A stretch of 64,000 nt of DNA from Maribacter sp. MMG018 (GCF_018100785.1 NZ_JAGJEC010000006.1:1-64000); one strand, 5' to 3'; shown: positions 35,935 through 44,932, counted from the first letter of the stretch. Numbers and translations are program-made. The notes: generated by a model from the letters alone, not told the origin.

Positions 35935-36195
35935 TTAATTTCTTAACTCTTTGTTTACCAGTTCTACATATGATTTCATGGCTTCTTCACGGTTAACGTT
36001 TTTTGCCTGAATCAATGCATTTGCCTTGAAAGCATTTATCAAAGGAGTCTTGCTACCGGGATGGTTGTAGTTTTTGTTGGCAACCTTGTAATAGGCGTAT
36101 AGTTTTAGCAACACATCTGCCGGTATGGGCGACTCGTATGAATTAACAAACTCAACAGCTTCTTTAAAATCAGTATGTAATTTCTTGTTTTTCAT
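35935..36195 (-). CDS. Acyl-CoA-binding protein
   Basis: 86 residues from the ATG at 36195; a longer frame upstream to 36231 lies inside psd. The ACBP four-helix signature is clear: DFKEAVEFVNSYESPIPADVLLKLYAYYKVA, where LKLYAYYK is the acyl-CoA-binding core, then NPGSKTP-like HPGSKTPLINAFKANAL and EAMKSYVELV. ACBPs are common in eukaryotes and much less so in bacteria. It binds medium- to long-chain acyl-CoA. It overlaps the end of psd by 26 bases and would be made with the phospholipid enzymes. Confidence 0.9.
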   Translation of the reverse strand: MKNKKLHTDFKEAVEFVNSYESPIPADVLLKLYAYYKVANKNYNHPGSKTPLINAFKANALIQAKNVNREEAMKSYVELVNKELRN

Positions 36196-36853
36196 TGGGG
36201 TCCACGTATGTGGCAATACAGGTTTGGGCACCTTTTACCTTTTGATTTAGTTTTACGTTAATCTGACAATCTAGGGGCAAAAATAAATCTACCCTTGATC
36301 CAAATTTAATAAAACCTGAATCGTCTCCTTGTTGAACACTTTCTCCAACTTCTGCGTAGTTGACAATACGCCTGGCCATAGCGCCCGCGATTTGTCTAAA
36401 AAGTATGTCTCCGAACTTGGGTGTTCCCACAACGATCGTAGTTCTTTCATTTTCTTCGCTAGATTTGGGGTGCCATGCCACTAAATATTTTCCTGGATGG
36501 TATTTAGAGTATTTTATTTTGCCGCTAGCGGGGTATCTGGTTACATGAACATTAATAGGTGACATAAAAATAGAGACCTGCCTTCTTTTGTCTTTAAAAT
36601 ACTCGTTCTCCTCTACTTCTTCGATTACCACTACCTTACCATCTACCGGGGCCAGTATTTCGTCAAATGATTTGTTCGCCCTTCTTGTGGGATTTCTAAA
36701 AAACTGTAAAATCAATACTAAGATAATGGCAGCTGTAATTTGTACTGCAAGTCTAAGCCATGCAATATCTATAAAAAAATGGGCGAGAAGAACAGCTAGC
36801 CCAACAATAAAAAAGGTTATCAATATAATTTTTTGACCCTCTCTATGAAACAT
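36170..36853 (-). CDS. psd: Phosphatidylserine decarboxylase (short PSD-A type)
   Basis: A 227-residue membrane-bound pyruvoyl enzyme producing phosphatidylethanolamine. Two N-terminal helices (about 9-28 and 35-50) are followed by FRNPTR and APVDGKVV, the usual opening of the short type. The self-cleavage site is G185-S186 in KFGSRVD, which yields the pyruvoyl group on the new alpha chain. SPINVHVTRYPASG contains the active-site His. The start overlaps the cdsA stop by 11 bases and the stop overlaps the ACBP gene by 26 bases, so it is tightly coupled in a cdsA-psd-ACBP unit. Confidence 0.94.
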   Translation of the reverse strand: MFHREGQKIILITFFIVGLAVLLAHFFIDIAWLRLAVQITAAIILVLILQFFRNPTRRANKSFDEILAPVDGKVVVIEEVEENEYFKDKRRQVSIFMSPINVHVTRYPASGKIKYSKYHPGKYLVAWHPKSSEENERTTIVVGTPKFGDILFRQIAGAMARRIVNYAEVGESVQQGDDSGFIKFGSRVDLFLPLDCQINVKLNQKVKGAQTCIATYVDPNEKQEITY

Positions 36854-37646
36854 AGGTAAAAATATTTAATGTTAAGTAAGCAAAAGGTGCGGCAAAGACC
36901 AGACTGTCCAATCTATCCAACATGCCTCCATGCCCGGGCAGTATAGCTCCACTGTCCTTTACACCGGCCATTCTTTTAAATTTAGATTCTATCAAGTCGC
37001 CTAAGCTACCAGTGATAACAATAACACTGGCAAGCAACATCCATTGGCCAGGGCCTATAATTTGCTCTTGGGTTCCCATAATGTAGGCAGCACCCAAGGC
37101 AAAGATATAACCTCCAATCGTTCCTTCCACAGTTTTTTTAGGGGAAACCGAAGGAAATAACTTTGTGCGGCCCAAGGTCTTTCCGACAATATAGGCAAAA
37201 GAATCGTTTACCCATATCAAAATAAAAATACCCATTATCAAAAGCTTGGCGAAAGCATCATTTTTATAGGGTATCATGGTAAGGAAAATACAGCCACCAC
37301 CAATATAAAATAGACCTATAAGAAACTTATGCAGGCCAGAAAATGTTTTTGGTTTCTTGGAAAAGAGATAATATAAAAGATATAGGTCGGTCAATATGGT
37401 GAAAAACATTAAAATATTGATCAAGACAAGGTCGTTTATCAAATATATATAGGCCCACCAAAGTCCTAGATAAGCTAAAAAGATGTAATATCCCTTTAGT
37501 TTTACAAGACGTTTGTATTCGTATAGGCAAGCAAGGCCAAAAATCATGAATAGAAAGTCGAAGGCGTCCGAACTTAAAAAGACAGCTGATAATAATAGGA
37601 TTATATAAACCGCTCCGGTAAGTGATCTTCGTAAAACTTCTTTCAT
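36843..37646 (-). CDS. cdsA: Phosphatidate cytidylyltransferase
   Basis: A 267-residue polytopic membrane enzyme making CDP-diacylglycerol from phosphatidate and CTP. About seven to eight hydrophobic segments are visible. The family signature near the C-terminus is SKFKRMAGVKDSGAILPGHG followed by GMLDRLDS, with the catalytic acidic residues, and SPKKTVEGTIGG precedes it. It supplies the precursor for phosphatidylserine, which psd, encoded next, decarboxylates. The start follows the LUD gene by one base. Confidence 0.95.
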   Translation of the reverse strand: MKEVLRRSLTGAVYIILLLSAVFLSSDAFDFLFMIFGLACLYEYKRLVKLKGYYIFLAYLGLWWAYIYLINDLVLINILMFFTILTDLYLLYYLFSKKPKTFSGLHKFLIGLFYIGGGCIFLTMIPYKNDAFAKLLIMGIFILIWVNDSFAYIVGKTLGRTKLFPSVSPKKTVEGTIGGYIFALGAAYIMGTQEQIIGPGQWMLLASVIVITGSLGDLIESKFKRMAGVKDSGAILPGHGGMLDRLDSLVFAAPFAYLTLNIFTYVS

Positions 37647-37647
37647 A

Positions 37648-38259
37648 CTATAAATCTTCCAGCAATAAAAGATAAAGATTTTTAGTACTACTTCCGTAAG
37701 TTAAGAAATCATCGGAGTTTTCTTTAGTCGGTTTAAAATGTTTAAGAGTGGTAATGTTGGCGGGTATTTCCGGACCATACTTTTTCTTAATGGTTTTTAA
37801 TCCTTCACCTATAGATTCGACCAATTGGCTAGTGGTTGCGAATACTATTACGTTGCTGGGTAACTCGTTGACCTTTTTTTCGTTCAGTTGATTGGAGCAA
37901 ACTAAGATACTGCCGTTTTGGGCAATTAGATGTTCGCAGGTGGTTAAGAAAATATCGCTCTCTTTCGTTTTATCGGTGAAAGAAATATTTTCCCTTCCGA
38001 ACTTTTTGGTCAATTGTGGGTTCATGGCAAAGAAAGGTTGGTTTTGCCAACTATTCTCCTCGATTATATTGTGCAGGGCCCTTGATACTTCTTGATCGGA
38101 AATACAATAAATAAACTTACCTCCATTCTTTTTGAAATGAATAGTAAATTTTTCGTCGACAGGAAGGTTAAGATCGGGCATATGTTCGCCACGGGTCTCC
38201 ACAGTTTCTTTGGAAACCTTTTTCTTTCCTCCCCCAAATAAAATATCTAAAAGACCCAT
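37648..38259 (-). CDS. LUD-domain protein (LutC/YkgG-like)
   Basis: 203 residues. An N-terminal Gly/Lys-rich segment (LFGGGKKKVSKE) is followed by a LUD-type fold: TKESDIFLTTCEHLIAQNGSILVCS, then LPSNVIVFATTSQLVESIGEGL, which is the nucleotide/substrate-binding end of LutC. Known LutC proteins act with LutA and LutB in lactate oxidation, but those partners are absent here. It lies between ftsH and cdsA on the same strand, an order I recall as conserved in flavobacteria, so a different role is likely. There is no iron-sulfur motif. Confidence 0.8.
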   Translation of the reverse strand: MGLLDILFGGGKKKVSKETVETRGEHMPDLNLPVDEKFTIHFKKNGGKFIYCISDQEVSRALHNIIEENSWQNQPFFAMNPQLTKKFGRENISFTDKTKESDIFLTTCEHLIAQNGSILVCSNQLNEKKVNELPSNVIVFATTSQLVESIGEGLKTIKKKYGPEIPANITTLKHFKPTKENSDDFLTYGSSTKNLYLLLLEDL

Positions 38260-38317
38260 TTAGTGATTTAATCTACCAAGTACCTAATTTTTTAAAAACT
38301 CTGAAAGAATTACATAA

Positions 38318-40318
38318 TTAACTATTTTCTGATACTTTTTCGTCTTCTTCAGAGTCTTTTTTTTCGGTTTCATCAGACTTTTTCTTTTCTTCCTCCAAAA
38401 GATCCTTTTCAAAAGACCTTTTTCCGAAGATTTTTTCCAAATCTTCCTTAAAGATAACTTCTTTTTCCAATAGTCGCTCAGCAAGTGTAGTGAGTTTGTC
38501 CTTGTTATCGGTTAAAACTTTGATTGCACGTTGGTACTGGGCTTCGATAATTTTAGAAATTTCTTCATCAATTTTTCTAGCTGTTTCTTCACTGTAGGGC
38601 TTTGAGAAGCCATAAGAATCTTGGCCAGAGGAATCGTAGTATGTCAAATTACCTATAGTGTCGTTTAGACCATATATGGTTACCATTGCTTTTGCTTGTT
38701 TGGTAACTTTTTCCAGGTCGCTCAATGCTCCGGTAGAAATTTTATCGAAAATTACTTTTTCGGCAGCTCTACCTCCCATAGTAGCACACATTTCATCTAG
38801 CATTTGATCTGGTCTTACAATCAGTCTTTCTTCAGGTAAGTACCATGCGGCGCCTAAAGATTGTCCTCTAGGTACAATGGTAACTTTCACCAATGGTGCG
38901 GCATGTTCCAACATCCAACTTACTGTAGCATGGCCAGCTTCGTGGTATGCTATTGTACGTTTTTCACCAGGGGTAATAATTTTATTTTTCTTTTCTAAAC
39001 CACCGACTATTCTGTCTACGGCATCTAAAAAGTCTTGTTTGTTAACTGCTTTTTGCTCTTTTCGCGCCGCAATCAATGCAGCTTCGTTACATACATTTGC
39101 TATGTCTGCACCTGAGAATCCGGGAGTCTGTCTTGCCAAGAAATCTAAATCCAAGGTTTCGGCAGTCTTTATAGGTCTTAGGTGAACTTCAAAAATTTCT
39201 TTTCTTTCACGTATGTCTGGCAGGTCAACATATATTTGTCTGTCAAACCTACCTGCACGCATCAATGCTTTATCAAGAACATCGGCGCGGTTGGTGGCCG
39301 CCAATACGATTACATTCGTATTGGTTCCAAAACCGTCCATCTCTGTCAATAACTGGTTCAGGGTGTTTTCCCTTTCGTCGTTAGAGCCGGTAAAGTTGTT
39401 TTTTCCCCTGGCCCTACCAATGGCATCGATCTCATCTATAAATATAATAGCGGGAGATTTGTCTTTGGCTTGTTTAAATAGGTCACGTACCCTAGAGGCA
39501 CCAACACCTACGAACATTTCTACGAAGTCTGAACCAGAAAGGGAAAAGAAAGGAACTTTTGCTTCCCCTGCCACGGCCTTTGCAAGTAATGTTTTACCTG
39601 TTCCTGGAGGGCCTACCAAAAGGGCTCCTTTAGGAATTTTACCACCTAAAGAGGTGTATTTGTCCGGATTGCGGAGAAATTCCACTATTTCTTCTACCTC
39701 TTCTTTGGCGCCTTCAAGTCCGGCGACATCTTTAAAAGAGGTTCTTGTATCTGTCTTTTCATCAAAAAGTTTTGCCTTTGATTTTCCTATGTTGAAAATT
39801 TGACCTCCGGCACCGCCACCGCCACCGCCGGACATTCTGCGCATGAGGTAGATCCATATTCCTATGATCAACACAAAGGGAAGCAATGAAAGTAGAAAAT
39901 CTAAAATTGCCGTAGATTCTTTACCAAACTCTATAATGGTATCAAGGTTGTTGTCTTTTTTTATTTCAGTGATTTCGTTCTGAAATATTTGTAGGTCGCC
40001 ATAATCCAGCGTGTATTGGGGTACATTGCCTGTAGCGGGAAGAAAAGATTTCTCCGATACATCTTTATGAACCTCTTTTGCCATGGCCTCATCGGTCAAA
40101 AATACCTTTGCCTGATTTGTATTTGTGATGATAAGTATTTTTTTGACATCACCATTTCTAAGGTATTCTTGTAATTCTGAGGTAGTCGTTTTTTTGGTAC
40201 TCGCCAAGTCTTCACTGTTAAATAACTGGAAGCCAATTAGTAGTACTGCAACTATACCATATATCCACCAAGAACTGAACTTTGGTTTTTTGGGATTTGT
40301 ATTATTCTCTTTTGCCAT
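38318..40318 (-). CDS. ftsH: ATP-dependent zinc metalloprotease FtsH
   Basis: A 666-residue inner-membrane AAA+ protease. Membrane helices are at about 17-33 and 138-158, bracketing a periplasmic domain. Then comes a Gly-rich linker (GGGGGGAGG) and the AAA domain with Walker A GPPGTGKT at about 236-243, Walker B IIFIDEIDA and the second region of homology ATNRADVLDKALMRAGRFDR (in part). The peptidase zinc site is HEAGH at about 458-462. The C-terminal acidic coil ends DEKVSENS. It degrades membrane and cytosolic proteins, including, in other bacteria, lipid A enzymes. It follows rsfS by 9 bases. Confidence 0.97.
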   Translation of the reverse strand: MAKENNTNPKKPKFSSWWIYGIVAVLLIGFQLFNSEDLASTKKTTTSELQEYLRNGDVKKILIITNTNQAKVFLTDEAMAKEVHKDVSEKSFLPATGNVPQYTLDYGDLQIFQNEITEIKKDNNLDTIIEFGKESTAILDFLLSLLPFVLIIGIWIYLMRRMSGGGGGGAGGQIFNIGKSKAKLFDEKTDTRTSFKDVAGLEGAKEEVEEIVEFLRNPDKYTSLGGKIPKGALLVGPPGTGKTLLAKAVAGEAKVPFFSLSGSDFVEMFVGVGASRVRDLFKQAKDKSPAIIFIDEIDAIGRARGKNNFTGSNDERENTLNQLLTEMDGFGTNTNVIVLAATNRADVLDKALMRAGRFDRQIYVDLPDIRERKEIFEVHLRPIKTAETLDLDFLARQTPGFSGADIANVCNEAALIAARKEQKAVNKQDFLDAVDRIVGGLEKKNKIITPGEKRTIAYHEAGHATVSWMLEHAAPLVKVTIVPRGQSLGAAWYLPEERLIVRPDQMLDEMCATMGGRAAEKVIFDKISTGALSDLEKVTKQAKAMVTIYGLNDTIGNLTYYDSSGQDSYGFSKPYSEETARKIDEEISKIIEAQYQRAIKVLTDNKDKLTTLAERLLEKEVIFKEDLEKIFGKRSFEKDLLEEEKKKSDETEKKDSEEDEKVSENS

Positions 40319-40327
40319 TATAATTTT

Positions 40328-40705
40328 TTAGTGATTAATGCTACTTTCAATGGAGGTAAACTTTGCGTCTCCCCATAAACCCTCAATGTCGTAGAACTCT
40401 CTTACGTGTTTTTGGAATACGTGGACAACTACATTAACATAGTCCATCAAGACCCATTCGGCGTTGTCCTGGCCTTCTACGTGCCAAGGCTTGTCTTTAA
40501 TAGCTTTGCTAACGGTTTTTTGGATAGAGCCTACAATCGCATTTACATGCGTATTAGAAGTACCATTACATATTATAAAGTAGTCGCAAACGGTGTTCTC
40601 GATTTCTCTCAGGTCAAGTAAGTCAATGTTTTGTCCTTTTACTTCGTCTATTCCCTGCAAAATCAATGCAATCAACTCATCTGCACTAGTTTTCCTTTTC
40701 TGCAT
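40328..40705 (-). CDS. rsfS: Ribosomal silencing factor RsfS
   Basis: A 125-residue Iojap-family protein that binds ribosomal protein uL14 and blocks subunit joining when nutrients are limiting. Recognisable features are the LALDL-like stretch QNIDLLDLREIEN, the CDYFIICNGTSNTHVNAI core and the C-terminal DNAEWVLMDYVNVVVHVFQ....FYDIEGLWGDA, which is diagnostic. It is the first gene of the rsfS-ftsH-LUD-cdsA-psd-ACBP run. Confidence 0.95.
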   Translation of the reverse strand: MQKRKTSADELIALILQGIDEVKGQNIDLLDLREIENTVCDYFIICNGTSNTHVNAIVGSIQKTVSKAIKDKPWHVEGQDNAEWVLMDYVNVVVHVFQKHVREFYDIEGLWGDAKFTSIESSINH

Positions 40706-40724
40706 TCAAAAGTTTTAGTTTTTA

Positions 40725-40732
40725 CAAAGTTA
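40725..40732 (-). promoter_or_regulatory. Candidate -7 box of the rsfS-ftsH operon
   Basis: The minus strand reads TAACTTTG (TAnnTTTG), 19 bases before the rsfS ATG. No clear -33 TTTG is present. Confidence 0.4.
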
Positions 40733-40798
40733 TTGTTTTTTTGCTCTTTTAGGCGTAGTTTTTAACAATTGATTAAAGTTTTCTAAAAGCCAGCCCAT

Positions 40799-41530
40799 AT
40801 GCAGATAATCAAACTTAGTGCCACGGAGTCCACTAATACCTATTTAAAAGAGCTTTGGAAACATGGTGAACTTGATGATTATACGGTGGTCGTAACTAAA
40901 GACCAAACCAAGGGTAAGGGGCAAATGGGGACGGTTTGGCAATCTGAACCGGGTAAAAACCTAACGTTCAGTGTTTTAAAATTGTTGGGTGATTTTGGTC
41001 TCAAAGATCAATTTCTTTTGAACGTGTACGCTTCCATGGCAGTTTATGATACACTTTATAACTTAGGAGTGCCAAGATTGGCTATCAAATGGCCTAACGA
41101 CATTCTGTCAGGTTCGTCTAAACTATGCGGTATTTTAGTTGAGAATATTGTCTCTGGAACAAAAATTAAGGCGGCCATTGTCGGAATTGGCCTTAATGTG
41201 AACCAAACAAATTTTGCGGGAAATTTAAAAGCTTCTTCATTAAAGGTTATTGCCGATGCCCATTTTGATCTGGATGGTCTGTTAGGGCAAATTATTGAAA
41301 ACCTTCAAAAATATTTTCAAAGCACCGATCCATCCAACCTTACCGATTTGTACAAGGGGTACCATTCGCGACTTTTTAGACGGGGGGTAGCAAGTACATT
41401 TCAAAAACCGGACGGGACTGTTTTCAGTGGTGTTATAGAAGGTGTTTCGCTTCAGGGCAAATTATTGGTAAGGCTCGCTGACGAACATATTCAAGAGTTT
41501 GACCTTAAAGAGGTAAAGTTGCTTTATTAA
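40799..41530 (+). CDS. birA: Biotin-[acetyl-CoA-carboxylase] ligase
   Basis: A 243-residue biotin protein ligase without the N-terminal helix-turn-helix of E. coli BirA, so it is a ligase only, not a repressor. Motifs: ATESTNTYLK (8-17), the biotinyl-AMP loop KGKGQMGTVW (38-47), KWPNDIL (about 98-104) and KLCGILVEN (about 110-118). The C-terminal SH3-like domain starts near 190 (SRLFRRGV). It is divergent from rsfS and overlaps the convergent SRPBCC gene by 4 bases. Confidence 0.93.
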   Translation: MQIIKLSATESTNTYLKELWKHGELDDYTVVVTKDQTKGKGQMGTVWQSEPGKNLTFSVLKLLGDFGLKDQFLLNVYASMAVYDTLYNLGVPRLAIKWPNDILSGSSKLCGILVENIVSGTKIKAAIVGIGLNVNQTNFAGNLKASSLKVIADAHFDLDGLLGQIIENLQKYFQSTDPSNLTDLYKGYHSRLFRRGVASTFQKPDGTVFSGVIEGVSLQGKLLVRLADEHIQEFDLKEVKLLY

Positions 41531-41919
41531 ATGCTTTGCAGTTTGTTCGACAAGGCATTTATAAAATTGGTGATGGGTTTTTTTATCATCATGGCCATCA
41601 TAGCGTTGAACTCACCGGAAAAACTAAGCACAACTTCACTTTTAGTCGCTTCAAGTTCGGTAATGTCGGCGGTAAGTGTAAAAGGTAATTTGTCACTGGC
41701 CGCACCTAGTACAAGTTTTGAGAATGGAGTCTGTTCCTTTCTTTCCAAGACTATTTCTGGCATTCCCTTAAGGGCGAACAAGAACCTGTTTTCGTTGATG
41801 ACCTCGAACTTATCTATATTGTCCGGCATCAATTTTTCGAAATTGGCAAGATCGCTCAAAAATTCAAAAGTTTCTTGTGAACTTTTGCTAACGGTTGTTT
41901 TTGGTGTTTCTATAAACAT
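41527..41919 (-). CDS. SRPBCC/START-like domain protein
   Basis: A 130-residue single domain with an SRPBCC (Bet v1-like) pattern: an N-terminal strand, then SSQETFEFLSDLANFEKLMP, where helix and turn match the family opening, beta strands in the middle, and a long amphipathic C-terminal helix (MMIKKPITNFINALSNKL). Such domains bind hydrophobic ligands. The ligand is unknown. It follows pyrE by 4 bases on the same strand and is likely in one transcript with it. Confidence 0.78.
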   Translation of the reverse strand: MFIETPKTTVSKSSQETFEFLSDLANFEKLMPDNIDKFEVINENRFLFALKGMPEIVLERKEQTPFSKLVLGAASDKLPFTLTADITELEATKSEVVLSFSGEFNAMMAMMIKKPITNFINALSNKLQSI

Positions 41920-41923
41920 AATT

Positions 41924-42565
41924 TTATTGTAGCCATTTTGATGGATTTTTTCTCCACTCCATCAAAGTGTTAAGTTGATCTTCTTTAATGTAATCGGTAT
42001 CCGATGCCTGTTCAATTAAATAATCATAACTGCTTAAGGTGTGCAGCTCAACATCTTTTTCTTCAAAATTGTTGACGGCGACATCGAATCCGTAGGTAAA
42101 TATAGCAAGCATACCTTTAATATTCGCTTTTTGCTCTTTAAGCGCATCTACGGCATTAAGGCTGCTTTTACCGGTGCTGATCAAATCTTCGATAACCACT
42201 ACGGTCTGGTTTGGTGATAATAGGCCTTCGATTTGATTTTGTCTTCCGTGCGATTTAGGTTCTGGTCTAACATATATAAACGGAAGGCCTAGTGCATCTG
42301 CCACTAGGGCACCAATACCAATAGCGCCGGTTGCAACTCCTGCGATTACGTCGGGTTTGCCATACAGCAACTCTACTTGCTTAGCCATTTCTTCCCTGAC
42401 ATAATTACGAATAGCCGGATATGACAGTAAAATTCGGTTATCGCAATATATTGGAGATTTCCAACCAGAGGCCCATGTAAAAGGATTTTCTGGTTTCAAT
42501 TTTATTGCATTAATTTGTAGCAGAAGCTCCGCTGTTTTTTTAGCTGTGTTCTTGTCTAAAACCAT
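41924..42565 (-). CDS. pyrE: Orotate phosphoribosyltransferase
   Basis: A 213-residue pyrimidine biosynthesis enzyme forming OMP from orotate and PRPP. The PRPP-binding motif is VVVIEDLISTGKSS (about 120-133). Other features are the TWASGWKSPIYCDNR opening, VATGAIGIGALVA and the mobile loop with RPEPKSHGRQNQ. The ATG is only 7 bases from the start of the divergent NUDIX gene, and a -7 box overlaps that gene's start codon, so the two promoters must overlap or the pyrE transcript is leaderless. Confidence 0.95.
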   Translation of the reverse strand: MVLDKNTAKKTAELLLQINAIKLKPENPFTWASGWKSPIYCDNRILLSYPAIRNYVREEMAKQVELLYGKPDVIAGVATGAIGIGALVADALGLPFIYVRPEPKSHGRQNQIEGLLSPNQTVVVIEDLISTGKSSLNAVDALKEQKANIKGMLAIFTYGFDVAVNNFEEKDVELHTLSSYDYLIEQASDTDYIKEDQLNTLMEWRKNPSKWLQ

Positions 42566-42569
42566 GTCG

Positions 42570-42577
42570 CAAATGTA
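42570..42577 (-). promoter_or_regulatory. Candidate -7 box of pyrE overlapping the NUDIX start codon
   Basis: The minus strand reads TACATTTG (TAnnTTTG) with four bases (CGAC) before the pyrE ATG. Spacing to the ATG is the same as at tatA. There is no clear -33. Confidence 0.3.
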
Positions 42578-43163
42578 TAAAGTTTTTGTTAATGAATTGC
42601 CTTTGATTTTAACAAATAAACTCTCCGAAACAGCTAATGGCGAGTATTTTTTACTGAATCAAGAATCTATACAGAGTGCAATTAAGGCTTTAAAGAAAAA
42701 AAAGCTTGAAGAAGCGTACATCTATCATCCGAATCATGAAGAAATTCTTAAAAAGTTCACCAAAGAGATACCACTAATAGTTGCGGCAGGTGGGGTGGTA
42801 ACCAATGATGAAGGTAAAGTGCTCTTTATTTATAGAAATGATAAATGGGACTTACCTAAAGGAAAACTGGATAAAGGGGAGTCTATAGAAGATTGTGCCA
42901 TTCGCGAGGTAATGGAAGAAACCGGGGTGAAGAACCTTAGGATAGAAAATTTTCTAAGAACTACGTACCACATTTTTGGAAATAATGGTGTACCAACCCT
43001 TAAACAAGTGCACTGGTATGCAATGAAAACCGATTATTCCGGAAAGTTAAAACCACAAAAAAAGGAAGGTATCGTAAAAGTGAAATGGAAGGGCCCCAAA
43101 AAAATCAAGGAAGCCCTTCAAAATTCATATGTGAACATTAAAATTTTGTTCGAAGGCGATTGA
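42573..43163 (+). CDS. NUDIX hydrolase
   Basis: 196 residues from the ATG at 42573 (MYKVFVNELP). The frame extends upstream to a GTG at 42546, but that lies inside pyrE. The Nudix box spans residues 97-119 in the standard G-x5-E-x7-REUxEExGU form (GKLDKGES...REVMEETGV). The N-terminal 65 residues form an extra helical/strand module ahead of the Nudix fold, and VVTNDEGKVLFIYRNDKWDLPKG is typical of flavobacterial ADP-ribose or nucleotide-type Nudix proteins. The substrate is not determinable. Confidence 0.9.
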   Translation: MYKVFVNELPLILTNKLSETANGEYFLLNQESIQSAIKALKKKKLEEAYIYHPNHEEILKKFTKEIPLIVAAGGVVTNDEGKVLFIYRNDKWDLPKGKLDKGESIEDCAIREVMEETGVKNLRIENFLRTTYHIFGNNGVPTLKQVHWYAMKTDYSGKLKPQKKEGIVKVKWKGPKKIKEALQNSYVNIKILFEGD

Positions 43164-43180
43164 TCGATATTTTCTTAAAC

Positions 43181-44932
43181 CTAATTGTCTTTTAAGACTC
43201 TGTAGATAGGGTACTGTTTGTGTGCTTTCTCATAAAGGTCAGAGCGCTCAAATATCCATTTTAGCTGAGCGTACCAGTTTTCCGAAAATTCGGTTTCCGC
43301 TTCTTTTTTTGCTTCAAATTCTTTCCGTAGTACGGTATCGTTCTCCAATAAATTAAGAGCGGTATCTTCAAATACATAGGGAGAAAAACCTTCTTTTTGC
43401 TGTAAAATAGTATCAAAGAAATTCCAATTAAAAAATGAGTCGGTGGCGGAAGGTTCCATGGTTTCCATAATGTACCTAAAACCGGGCTGGTCTGTATATA
43501 CCACGACATCCCCTTCCTTAAAGTTGACCTGTTCCATAGTGGAGCTGGTACGGGTGTTGTAATGAAGGTAATGACCTTCGTAAGGGCTTTTTACCGTATT
43601 GTATTCCTCTATTCTGTACGATTCTACCTGTAATGTTGTGTCTTTTTTGATGAGTTCAAATTCAATGTCGTTCAAGGTAAGCAGGTCTATGGCCTTTTTC
43701 CATTGCTTTTTTATAATGTATGCCTCGGGAATTTTTACAGAATCCGTTGCTTTAAAATAATTATAGTAAACCACATTTTTGGTAAACGGTTTATCTCTAT
43801 TGTACTTAAGTCTATTGTGGCCCGTAACTTGACTGATTATCGTATCTGCTTGGTAGCCTTTAAACTCAAGAACAGACGATTGTGTACTGTCTACGCCCCA
43901 TTTGGTAGGGTAGTAATCCCAATTTAGGTGTCTGTTGCTCGCCTTTGTTCTTAGTTCTTTAATTTTTTCACCTTCTTTTTCTGAAATGGATATCATTTTT
44001 TCCATCAGCTTATAGGTGCCTTCTACTCTAGGTTTGTATGGTTTTAACATGTGTGTTTCTACCATCATGCCTAAAGTGTTCCATAATGTAGTATAGCCTG
44101 TAGAGTACCTAGGGTGGTCCATAAATTGTTGAAATCCTACTTCGGGAGGTTTGTTAAAGACATTTACATAAGGTGTTATACTCCAATCTGCCAACGACAA
44201 AGAGTCTTCTAGTGCGGGCATCAGGGTATTATGAAGATAGTTTCCTAGTTCACCGCCCAATTTATTGTGCTGGGTGAACAAATGGGTTAATGTGTATTGG
44301 TAATCGGCGCCATTACTTACGTGGTTGTCTATAAACAGATCAGGTTTTACTAGGTGGTAAATTTCAGCAAAGGTTCTGGCGTTTTTAGTATCGGCCTTTA
44401 TAAAATCGCGATTAAGGTCGTAATTTAAAGCGTTGCCCCTGAACCCGTATGATTCCGGACCGTTCTGATTGGCCCTAGTGGTCGAGTTTCGATTGAGTGC
44501 TCCGCCAATGTTGTAAATAGGAATGGTAACTACCACGGTTTGTTCGGGACTGGATATTCTACCGCTCGCCAAATCACGGAACAAAAGCATAGTGGCATCA
44601 ATGCCATCGCTCTCCCCCGGATGAATGCCGTTGTTTATTAACAATACCGTCTTGTTCTTTGTTATTTTGGTAAAATTAAAATCACCGTCCTTATTGTACG
44701 TGACAAGGTGAAGTGGTTTGTCGCTGTCGGTTTCCCCTATGGTCTGAATGTTTATTTCTGGAAATTCTTTGGCGAGTCTCAGGTAGAATTCTATCACCTC
44801 TTCGTACGTAGCCGTCTCTGATCCTTTGGAAGATTCAAAAGGTGTAATGAAATCTACTTCAATGTCTTCTACTTTGGATTCGCATGACAGAAAGATAATG
44901 GATAAAAAAAGAGGCACAAGCAATGTTCGCAT
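43181..44932 (-). CDS. M14-family zinc carboxypeptidase, lipoprotein
   Basis: 583 residues from the ATG at 44932; the frame begins two codons earlier at a TTG. A lipoprotein signal ends LSC at residues 15-17. The catalytic zinc site is H104-x2-E107 in GIHPGESDG with the third ligand H204 in DNHVS. The domain occupies about 35-330 and the second half (about 360-583) is of unknown type. Likely an outer-membrane-anchored peptidase. A small inverted repeat (ATTAGG-N7-CCTAAT at 44949-44967) lies 16 bases before the start. Confidence 0.88.
   Translation of the reverse strand: MRTLLVPLFLSIIFLSCESKVEDIEVDFITPFESSKGSETATYEEVIEFYLRLAKEFPEINIQTIGETDSDKPLHLVTYNKDGDFNFTKITKNKTVLLINNGIHPGESDGIDATMLLFRDLASGRISSPEQTVVVTIPIYNIGGALNRNSTTRANQNGPESYGFRGNALNYDLNRDFIKADTKNARTFAEIYHLVKPDLFIDNHVSNGADYQYTLTHLFTQHNKLGGELGNYLHNTLMPALEDSLSLADWSITPYVNVFNKPPEVGFQQFMDHPRYSTGYTTLWNTLGMMVETHMLKPYKPRVEGTYKLMEKMISISEKEGEKIKELRTKASNRHLNWDYYPTKWGVDSTQSSVLEFKGYQADTIISQVTGHNRLKYNRDKPFTKNVVYYNYFKATDSVKIPEAYIIKKQWKKAIDLLTLNDIEFELIKKDTTLQVESYRIEEYNTVKSPYEGHYLHYNTRTSSTMEQVNFKEGDVVVYTDQPGFRYIMETMEPSATDSFFNWNFFDTILQQKEGFSPYVFEDTALNLLENDTVLRKEFEAKKEAETEFSENWYAQLKWIFERSDLYEKAHKQYPIYRVLKDN

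Noticed and set aside
39800-39840. Gly-rich repeat in ftsH as a sequence error or repeat element
   Set aside because: The run encodes the Gly-rich linker common to FtsH proteins and the frame continues intact.
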